Below are positions 57,818 through 64,000 of a stretch of DNA of 64,000 bases, piece by piece. Location: contig CAIUOP010000061.1 of assembly GCA_903900805.1 (NCBI GenBank), positions 29,185 to 93,184 on the forward strand, in the 5' to 3' direction. The DNA comes from an uncultured beta proteobacterium (lineage in GTDB: Bacteria > Pseudomonadota > Gammaproteobacteria > Burkholderiales > Burkholderiaceae). Each line of letters starts with the position of its first letter. The stretch's first letter is position 1. The notes under the pieces are model-generated. The model did no database searches and was not told where the DNA came from. It saw nothing but the letters and a program-made list of their open reading frames with translations. A program made the position numbers and the translations under genes.

Positions 57818-60250
57818 TCAATGCTTGAGAACCTCTCCTGAAGATACTTTCTCATTGGCTTTACTAGCCTCAGATGCTTTTTTAGCAAGCTCTTCTGGAG
57901 TTGGGTCTGGCAATGCTTCTGGCATGCGCTCTAATGCAAGCTCTAATACCTTATCAATCCAGCGTACAGGAATAATTTCAATTGCATTCTTTACGTTATC
58001 GGGAATATCAATTAAATCCTTGACGTTCTCTTCTGGGATCAAGGCCAATTTGATGCCGCCGCGATGAGCTGCTAGGAGCTTTTCTTTCAATCCGCCAATG
58101 GGCAGCACTTCACCGCGTAAAGTGATCTCGCCAGTCATTGCGACATCTGAGCGAATTGGAATTCCTGTAAAAACAGAAACCAAAGCAGTCGTAATGGCAA
58201 TACCAGCAGAAGGACCATCCTTAGGAGTTGCGCCATCAGGAAAGTGAATATGAATATCTTTCTTCTCAAAGGCCTCATCAGTAATGCCAAGACGCTTTGA
58301 TCTAGAGCGCACTACGGTACGAGCAGCTTCAACCGACTCTTTCATCACATCGCCAATAGAGCCTGTGCGCGTAATAACACCTTTGCCTGGCATTACTGCC
58401 GCCTCAATGGTTAGAAGATCACCACCAACTTCTGTCCAGGCTAGACCAGTAACCTGACCAATTTGATTTTCTTTAGCAGCCAAACCAAAGTCGTACATCC
58501 GCACAGATAAGAATTTCTCAAGATTATCGGCATTGACTACTATCGGAGCAGCCTCTTTCTTCAAGAGCAAGAGCTTTACTACCTTACGGCAGATCTTACT
58601 AAGTTCTCTCTCTAATGAGCGAACACCTGCTTCACGAGTGTAGTAACGAATGATGCTGCGAACGGCACTTTCTTCAATCTTGAGCTCATCCTTTTTTAAA
58701 CCATTGTTCTTGATTTGTTTTGGTATGAGGTAGTTGACCGCAATACTGGTTTTTTCATCCTCTGTATAGCCCGCCAAGCGAATAATCTCAAGGCGATCTA
58801 ATAATGGCCCAGGAATATTTAAAGAGTTAGATGTAGCAACAAACATGACATCCGAAAGATCAAAGTCAACTTCAACGTAGTGATCTTGGAAGGTATGGTT
58901 TTGCTCCGGATCTAGCACCTCTAACAAGGCGCTAGCAGGATCACCTCGAAAATCCATACCCATCTTATCTACTTCATCCAAAAGGAATAAAGGATTGCGA
59001 ACGCCAACCTTAGTAAGACTAGACAAAATTTTGCCTGGCATTGAGCCAATATAGGTACGGCGATGACCACGAATCTCAGATTCATCACGTACGCCGCCTA
59101 AGGCCATGCGAACAAACTTCCGATTAGTGGCGCGTGCAATGGATTGTCCTAAGGAAGTCTTGCCTACTCCTGGAGGGCCAACTAGACAAAGAATCGGTGC
59201 CTTAACGCGGTCAACACGCTGCTGAACTGCGAGGTACTCCAAGATACGTTCTTTGACCTTATCCAAACCATAGTGATCCTCATCAAGTACTTTTTCAGCA
59301 TTAGTCAGATCATTATTGATCTTGGTTTTTTTCTTCCAAGGAAGATTTACCAAAGTATCAATAAAGTTTCGAATCACTGTAGCCTCAGCAGACATCGGCG
59401 ACATCAACTTTAATTTTTTCAGCTCTGATTCCGCTTTTTTTAGAGCCTCTTTGGGCATACGAGCAGCCTTGATGCGTTTCTCGAGCTCCTCAAGATCAGC
59501 GCCCTCTTCGCCCTCTCCCAATTCTTTCTGAATCGCTTTAACTTGTTCGTTAAGGTAGTACTCGCGTTGACTTTTCTCCATCTGACGTTTAACACGTCCG
59601 CGAATGCGTTTCTCTACTTGCAAAATATCAATTTCACTTTCGAGATCGGCTAAGAGACTTTCTAAACGCTGAACGACATCAGTCATTTCGAGTAGGCGCT
59701 GCTTCTGCTCCAGCTTAACTGGTAAGTGAGCGCAGATGGTATCAGCTAAGCGGCTTGGGTCATCGATGCCACCGAGGGAAGATAGAATCTCTTGCGGAAC
59801 TTTCTTATTGAGTTTTACATACTGGTCGAACTGGGCCATGATGGCGCGGCGCAATGCTTCAGTTTCATGAGCATCAATCGCATCAATCGCAGTTGGTGTA
59901 GCTTCACAATTGAAGTAGCCCATGCTGTCTTCAATTTGACTGACTTCTGCGCGTTGCACACCTTCAACTAATACTTTTACAGTACCGTCAGGAAGCTTGA
60001 GCATTTGCAAGATGTTGGCAATACAGCCTACCTCATACAAATCTTCAATAATCGGCTCATCCTTGGCCGCAGTTTTTTGGGCAACCAAGAGCACATTTTT
60101 GCCGGTTTCCATCGCGGCTTCTAGGGCCTTAATCGATTTAGGGCGACCCACAAACAAAGGGATCACCATATGAGGAAAGACAACTACGTCCCGCAGGGGG
60201 AGTAAAGGCAGTTGTATCGGTTCAGAGGGTAGTAATAAGTGGCCAGGCAT
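57818..60250 (-). CDS. lon: ATP-dependent Lon protease
   Basis: Degrades abnormal and regulatory proteins. The 810-residue product has the substrate-binding N domain ([21 protein letters not shown]), AAA+ motifs [11 protein letters not shown] (about 360) and the sensor/Walker B region [11 protein letters not shown], and a C-terminal Ser-Lys protease domain with [10 protein letters not shown] (Ser) and [12 protein letters not shown] (Lys). Upstream lies a sigma-32-type promoter and a leader hairpin. lon follows clpP and clpX in the same orientation. Confidence 0.98.
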   Translation of the reverse strand: MPGHLLLPSEPIQLPLLPLRDVVVFPHMVIPLFVGRPKSIKALEAAMETGKNVLLVAQKTAAKDEPIIEDLYEVGCIANILQMLKLPDGTVKVLVEGVQRAEVSQIEDSMGYFNCEATPTAIDAIDAHETEALRRAIMAQFDQYVKLNKKVPQEILSSLGGIDDPSRLADTICAHLPVKLEQKQRLLEMTDVVQRLESLLADLESEIDILQVEKRIRGRVKRQMEKSQREYYLNEQVKAIQKELGEGEEGADLEELEKRIKAARMPKEALKKAESELKKLKLMSPMSAEATVIRNFIDTLVNLPWKKKTKINNDLTNAEKVLDEDHYGLDKVKERILEYLAVQQRVDRVKAPILCLVGPPGVGKTSLGQSIARATNRKFVRMALGGVRDESEIRGHRRTYIGSMPGKILSSLTKVGVRNPLFLLDEVDKMGMDFRGDPASALLEVLDPEQNHTFQDHYVEVDFDLSDVMFVATSNSLNIPGPLLDRLEIIRLAGYTEDEKTSIAVNYLIPKQIKNNGLKKDELKIEESAVRSIIRYYTREAGVRSLERELSKICRKVVKLLLLKKEAAPIVVNADNLEKFLSVRMYDFGLAAKENQIGQVTGLAWTEVGGDLLTIEAAVMPGKGVITRTGSIGDVMKESVEAARTVVRSRSKRLGITDEAFEKKDIHIHFPDGATPKDGPSAGIAITTALVSVFTGIPIRSDVAMTGEITLRGEVLPIGGLKEKLLAAHRGGIKLALIPEENVKDLIDIPDNVKNAIEIIPVRWIDKVLELALERMPEALPDPTPEELAKKASEASKANEKVSSGEVLKH

Positions 60251-60284
60251 AGGGCAAATCCTCCAAAGTAATCAATTCTCAAAA

Positions 60285-60317
60285 GTCTCTAGAAGTGCTA
60301 AACCACTATATAGAGAC
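60285..60317 (-). other. Hairpin in the lon leader
   Basis: GTCTCTA (60285-60291) pairs with TAGAGAC (60311-60317), with inner AGTG/CACT pairing, giving a long imperfect hairpin in the 5' untranslated region of lon, about 35-67 nt before the ATG (60250). The Shine-Dalgarno (TTTGGAGG complement, about 60260) lies outside it. Confidence 0.55.
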
Positions 60318-60340
60318 ATTATTCATGAGTAGCATACTAC

Positions 60341-60370
60341 CTATATGGGTTGCTCTTTTGAAAAATCAAG
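60341..60370 (-). promoter_or_regulatory. Candidate sigma-32 (heat shock) promoter for lon
   Basis: On the minus strand, CTTGATT (60370-60364), a 14-bp spacer, then CCCATATAG (60349-60341). This fits the sigma-32 consensus CTTGAAA-N13-15-CCCCATnT with two mismatches, and lon is a classic heat-shock gene. Confidence 0.65.
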
Positions 60371-60428
60371 GGGGAAAAGTGCAAAAAAGGAGTGGAATTG
60401 ACGCAAAAATAGCGAAAACCCTGAGAAA

Positions 60429-61787
60429 TTAAGCTTTTTTGCTTAAATCTGCCTTTTCAGGATCTTGTTTGTAGACTAAGAGGGGCTTTCCGCCCTCAGC
60501 AATGCTAGTGTCATCAATAACAACCTTCTGGACATTCTGGAGTGATGGCAAGTCATACATAACATCCATTAATGAGCCCTCAAGAATGGATCGCAATCCA
60601 CGAGCACCAGTCTTACGGGCAATCGCCTTTTTTGCAATAGCTGCTAATGCCGCATGGCGCACTTCCAACTCAGCACCTTCCATCGTGAGCAATGCTTGAT
60701 ATTGTTTTACTAAAGCATTTTTAGGTTCAGTAAGAATCTGGATTAAGGCCTCTTCATCGAGCTGTACCAAAGTTGCGACCACAGGTAAGCGACCAATCAA
60801 TTCAGGAATTAAGCCAAACTTAATCAAATCCTCAGGCTCCACTTCAATCAAGAGATCGCTTACACCCCGATCATCTTTTCCAGGAACCGATGCATTAAAT
60901 CCAATGCCAGTTTTTGCTGTTCGTTGTTGAATGACTTTCTCAAGCCCATCAAAGGCGCCGCCACAAATAAATAAAATATTCGTTGTATCGACTTGTAAGA
61001 AATCTTGGTTAGGGTGCTTACGACCGCCTTGTGGTGGCACAGAAGCCATAGTGCCTTCAACTAACTTCAATAGAGCCTGCTGTACGCCTTCACCTGAAAC
61101 ATCTCGAGTAATGGAGGGATTATCAGACTTGCGCGAAATCTTATCGATCTCATCGATATACACAATACCGCGTTGCGCTTTTTCTACGTTGTAGTCGCAA
61201 GCTTGTAATAGCTTTTGAATGATGTTCTCAACGTCTTCCCCAACATAGCCTGCTTCAGTCAAAGTAGTTGCATCAGCCATCACAAATGGCACATCGAGCA
61301 TACGAGCTAATGTTTGCGCTAAGAGCGTCTTACCCGAGCCAGTAGGTCCAATCAGTAAAATATTACTCTTCGCTAATTCAACGCCATCCACCATTGCCTT
61401 AGCAGGCAATTTAGATTCTTTCTTGTCTACTGCTTCAACCGGCTTACCATCTTTATCAAGCTTCTCTTTTTTTGGTTTCGGTAAATACTTCAAACGCTTG
61501 TAATGGTTATAGACAGCTACTGCCAAGGTCTTTTTGGCATGGTCCTGACCAATGACATATTGATCAAGGTTCTCTCTGATCTGGTGGGGTGTTGGCAGAG
61601 AATCAGCGCCCTCTTCCTTAGGAAGCTTGGCAATTTCTTCTTGAATAATGTCAGTGCAAAGGTCAATGCACTCATCGCAAATAAATACCGATGGCCCAGC
61701 AATTAACTTCTTGACCTCATGCTGACTCTTGCCGCAGAAAGAGCAATACAGAACTTTATCTGATGTACTGGTAGTTGTATCGCTCAA
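60429..61787 (-). CDS. clpX: ClpX ATPase subunit of ClpXP
   Basis: A 452-residue AAA+ unfoldase. N-terminal zinc domain [26 protein letters not shown] (15-40), Walker A GPTGSGKT (147-154), Walker [11 protein letters not shown], the [11 protein letters not shown] pore region and RGLRSILE near the C-terminus. Between YNHYKRL and the ATPase core is a roughly 30-residue lysine-rich insertion (about 101-134), longer than in E. coli ClpX. It forms an operon with clpP (18-bp gap). Confidence 0.98.
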   Translation of the reverse strand: MSDTTTSTSDKVLYCSFCGKSQHEVKKLIAGPSVFICDECIDLCTDIIQEEIAKLPKEEGADSLPTPHQIRENLDQYVIGQDHAKKTLAVAVYNHYKRLKYLPKPKKEKLDKDGKPVEAVDKKESKLPAKAMVDGVELAKSNILLIGPTGSGKTLLAQTLARMLDVPFVMADATTLTEAGYVGEDVENIIQKLLQACDYNVEKAQRGIVYIDEIDKISRKSDNPSITRDVSGEGVQQALLKLVEGTMASVPPQGGRKHPNQDFLQVDTTNILFICGGAFDGLEKVIQQRTAKTGIGFNASVPGKDDRGVSDLLIEVEPEDLIKFGLIPELIGRLPVVATLVQLDEEALIQILTEPKNALVKQYQALLTMEGAELEVRHAALAAIAKKAIARKTGARGLRSILEGSLMDVMYDLPSLQNVQKVVIDDTSIAEGGKPLLVYKQDPEKADLSKKA

Positions 61788-61805
61788 ATTAGACTCAAAT
61801 AATCA

Positions 61806-62435
61806 TTAAGGGCGCTTATCGATAACCTTGTCGATCAAGCCATAGTCACGAGCCTGCTCTGCCGACATAAAGTTATCGCGATCAGTATCTTTAGCAATAG
61901 TTTCAATAGATTGGCCAGTGCGATCAGCCAAAATCTGATTTAAACGTTCACGCAAGTACAAGATTTCACGGGCTTGAATCTCGATGTCAGATGCCTGGCC
62001 ACGAGCTCCGCCCAATGGTTGATGAATCATGACACGAGAATTGGGTAATGCGTAACGCTTACCTTTTTCACCAGCGCATAATAAGAATGCGCCCATGCTT
62101 GCAGCCATGCCCATACACAGCGTACTAACATGTGGTTTGATGAACTGCATGGTGTCATAAATAGCAAGGCCTGCAGATACAGACCCGCCAGGTGAATTGA
62201 TATATAGAGAAATCTCTTTATCTGGGTTTTCGCTCTCAAGAAATAACAACTGCGCAATTACCAAATTAGCGGTTTGATCATTTACTTCACCAACCAAGAA
62301 CACGACACGCTCTCTTAATAGGCGGGAATAAATATCGTAGGCACGCTCACCTCGTCCAGAGGTTTCAATCACCATTGGAACCAATCCTAAGCCTTTAGGC
62401 TCTAGGTTTTCAGACTGAAAAGGGTTCTGGTTCAT
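61806..62435 (-). CDS. clpP: ATP-dependent Clp protease proteolytic subunit
   Basis: A 209-residue serine protease. Catalytic Ser in [11 protein letters not shown], His in [12 protein letters not shown] and Asp in the later [10 protein letters not shown]. It forms the tetradecameric chamber used by ClpX. Normal length. 43 bp after tig, 18 bp before clpX. Confidence 0.99.
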   Translation of the reverse strand: MNQNPFQSENLEPKGLGLVPMVIETSGRGERAYDIYSRLLRERVVFLVGEVNDQTANLVIAQLLFLESENPDKEISLYINSPGGSVSAGLAIYDTMQFIKPHVSTLCMGMAASMGAFLLCAGEKGKRYALPNSRVMIHQPLGGARGQASDIEIQAREILYLRERLNQILADRTGQSIETIAKDTDRDNFMSAEQARDYGLIDKVIDKRP

Positions 62436-62478
62436 TTATGAAGGTCCTCTTTTTAATTAGTTTGATAGCAGCTTAGAC

Positions 62479-63816
62479 TTAGTTTAGCTTGCTCAGCTCT
62501 TCAAAGCTTATCGCTTTATCGCTAACTTTGGCAAGTGATGTGAAATGTTTAATCACGTTGTCTTCAAGTACCATGTTTTCAACATCTTTCAAGCGGCTTG
62601 GATTGCTGTAGAACCAACGAACTACTTCTTTTGGATCTTCGTAAGTAGCAGCTTGCTCATCGATTTCAGCTTTGATTTGGTCAGCAGTAGCAGCTAAGCC
62701 TTCTTTTTTAACCAAATCACTCAGAATGAGCCCTAGGCGAACACGCTTAAGTGCTTGTTCAGCAAACAGCTCTGCAGGAATTGGAGCATCTTTGGCATTA
62801 GGTATGCCGCGCTGAATTAAATCTTGACGCGCGCTTTCAGCCAAACGCTCTTGCTCTGAAGATACTAAAGATTTAGGGACATCAAGTTCGCATAAAGTAT
62901 TAAGCTTATCCATCACCTCATTCTTTAACAAAGAAGTAATGCGACGCTTCACTTCGCGATCTAAGTTTACTTTTACTTCAGCACGCATTTTTGCAACGCC
63001 ACCTTCTGTAACGCCCATTGATAATGCAAATGCATCATCAACCGTTGGCATATGCGCCCAGTTCACCGATTTAACAGTAATGGTAAATTCAGCTGTCTTA
63101 CCAGCAACGTCTTTGCCGTGGTAATCAGCAGGAAAGCTCAGGGGAAATGATTTACTTTCACCGGCTTTGAGACCTAAAGTGGCAGCTTCAAATTCGGGTA
63201 ACATGCGACCTTCACCTAGTACGTACTCAAAGTTCTCAGCTTTGCCACCAGCAAACTCTATACCGTCGATCTTGCCAATAAAGTCGATGACAACTTGATC
63301 ACCGTTTTGGGCCGCTGTATTAGCGCCGCCATCACCATGAGCACCGGCTTCGCCACGTGGGTGGTAGTGGGCTTGCTGCTTAAGCAATACGCCGATTGCA
63401 CGATCAATTTCGGCATCGCCAATATCCGTAGTGTATTTAGTCACTTCTGCTTTTGAAAAGTCACCAATCTTCACTTCTGGTAATACCTCGAAGAATGCAT
63501 CAAAGACAATCTTGTCCGCATCTAACTCACTCTTTGGTTCAAGACGAGGTTGGCCTGCTAATGCGATACCTTCTTTTTTACTTTGTTCATAGAACAGCTC
63601 GGAAGCCTTATCGAATTGAAGTTCGAAATCTACTTGCATGCCATACTGCTTCTCAACCATATTCTTTGGCACTTTACCTGGACGAAAGCCAGCCACTTTC
63701 ATAGTCTTAGCAACCTGTGCCAAACGGGCATCACGCGCTTTTACCAAATCGGCACGAGCGAATTCCAAAGTCATTTTGCGGTCTAACGAACCTAAATTTT
63801 CTATCTGCACAGCCAT
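62479..63816 (-). CDS. tig: Trigger factor
   Basis: A 445-residue ribosome-bound chaperone and PPIase. The N-terminal ribosome-binding region has FRPGKVPKNMVEKQYG (the FRxGxxP signature, about 44-59), the FKBP-like PPIase domain spans about 168-255 (VVIDFIGKIDG...FPLSFPADYHGKDVAGK), and a long helical C-terminal part follows. First gene of tig-clpP-clpX, the same order as in E. coli. Confidence 0.98.
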   Translation of the reverse strand: MAVQIENLGSLDRKMTLEFARADLVKARDARLAQVAKTMKVAGFRPGKVPKNMVEKQYGMQVDFELQFDKASELFYEQSKKEGIALAGQPRLEPKSELDADKIVFDAFFEVLPEVKIGDFSKAEVTKYTTDIGDAEIDRAIGVLLKQQAHYHPRGEAGAHGDGGANTAAQNGDQVVIDFIGKIDGIEFAGGKAENFEYVLGEGRMLPEFEAATLGLKAGESKSFPLSFPADYHGKDVAGKTAEFTITVKSVNWAHMPTVDDAFALSMGVTEGGVAKMRAEVKVNLDREVKRRITSLLKNEVMDKLNTLCELDVPKSLVSSEQERLAESARQDLIQRGIPNAKDAPIPAELFAEQALKRVRLGLILSDLVKKEGLAATADQIKAEIDEQAATYEDPKEVVRWFYSNPSRLKDVENMVLEDNVIKHFTSLAKVSDKAISFEELSKLN

Positions 63817-63870
63817 TCTCGTCTCTTAATTGAAATCAGGATATGTGAAGTCCAAGCCAAGTAGCACTTG

Positions 63871-63957
63871 TGGTGCGAGGAGGGGGACTCGAACCCCCAC
63901 ACCATTTCTGGCGTCAGGACCTAAACCTGGTGCGTCTACCAATTTCGCCATCCTCGC
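63871..63957 (-). tRNA. tRNA-Leu(UAG)
   Basis: Class II tRNA on the minus strand starting GCGAGGATGGCGAAATTGG. The anticodon loop TTTAGGT gives TAG, reading CUA leucine. It has a variable arm, GGTTCGAGTCC T-loop and encoded CCA (63871-63873). 54 bp upstream of tig, possibly co-transcribed. Confidence 0.96.
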
Positions 63958-64000
63958 GAATATCCGCAAACACTGCCAAGCTTAAACTTCACTCTAAAGA
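63958..64000. other. End of window; no feature seen
   Basis: Only 43 bases follow the tRNA-Leu gene. On the minus strand they would hold the tRNA promoter, but I see no clear -35/-10 pair. Confidence 0.3.

Overview
The window is about 64 kb of a gene-dense bacterial chromosome of moderate GC content. The gene set points to a betaproteobacterium of the Burkholderiaceae, and the compact layout, the neighbourhoods (tilS-lysC; pyrG-kdsA-eno-ftsB; tig-clpP-clpX-lon; mltG-tmk-holB-tatD), the phasin and the many small periplasmic proteins fit a free-living freshwater Polynucleobacter-like organism. That genus call is inference from gene content. There is no prophage, insertion sequence, integron or CRISPR array. 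Most intergenic gaps are under 100 bp, and several convergent gene pairs are separated by only 1-16 bp.

Region by region. 1-2.7 kb: end of tilS, lysC, tRNA-Ser and a phasin gene. 2.8-4.8 kb: small regulatory, envelope and membrane proteins (a 59-residue helix-turn-helix protein, a secreted 99-residue protein, a zinc-ribbon/Smr protein, and a YqjD-YqjE-like set). 4.9-7.6 kb: a divergent adenine-salvage pair (apt and an MTA/SAH-nucleosidase-like gene) and an acyl-CoA ligase. 7.6-12.2 kb, minus strand: an IlvD/Edd dehydratase, an outer-membrane channel-like protein, a four-helix membrane protein and trhP (U32 family). 12.3-12.46 kb: a free-standing structured RNA that looks like 6S RNA. 12.6-16.7 kb: two EF-hand secreted proteins, two lipoproteins, a fluoroacetate-dehalogenase-like hydrolase, a periplasmic double rhodanese and a 61-residue protein. 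16.8-23.8 kb: a FAD-linked oxidase, DUF2069, WrbA, YihY, a CBS protein, aroC, an MFS transporter and a parvulin. 23.8-29 kb: BolA, YciB, MsrB, SelO, a thioesterase, an NRDE protein and YgfZ. 29-33.4 kb: mltG-tmk-holB-tatD-ankyrin operon. 33.5-39.6 kb: an ion channel, DUF3108, HNH, YqiA, garR-hyi, a duplicated-domain exported protein and an M48 lipoprotein. 39.7-41.5 kb: tRNA-Asp, tRNA-Glu and tRNA-Ala beside gltX. 41.5-46.8 kb: hslO and the pyrG-kdsA-eno-ftsB operon. 46.8-56.1 kb: a superinfection-immunity-like protein, acnB, a spermidine-synthase-like protein, purL, an orphan LolD-type ATPase and tesA. 56-64 kb: a PpiD-like protein, tRNA-Val, lon, clpX, clpP, tig and tRNA-Leu, which together form a protein quality-control block.

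Most of the window is core housekeeping. The points that stand out are the 6S-like RNA at 12.3 kb, a sigma-32-type promoter and leader hairpin in front of lon, overlapping palindromes at the phasin promoter, a PpiD homologue with no parvulin domain, an IlvD/Edd protein that looks like a sugar-acid dehydratase, and several small uncharacterised secreted or regulatory proteins. I found no clear large undescribed multi-gene system. The best candidates for undescribed biology are the small genes at 2.8-3.8 kb and the EF-hand/lipoprotein cluster at 12.6-14.4 kb.
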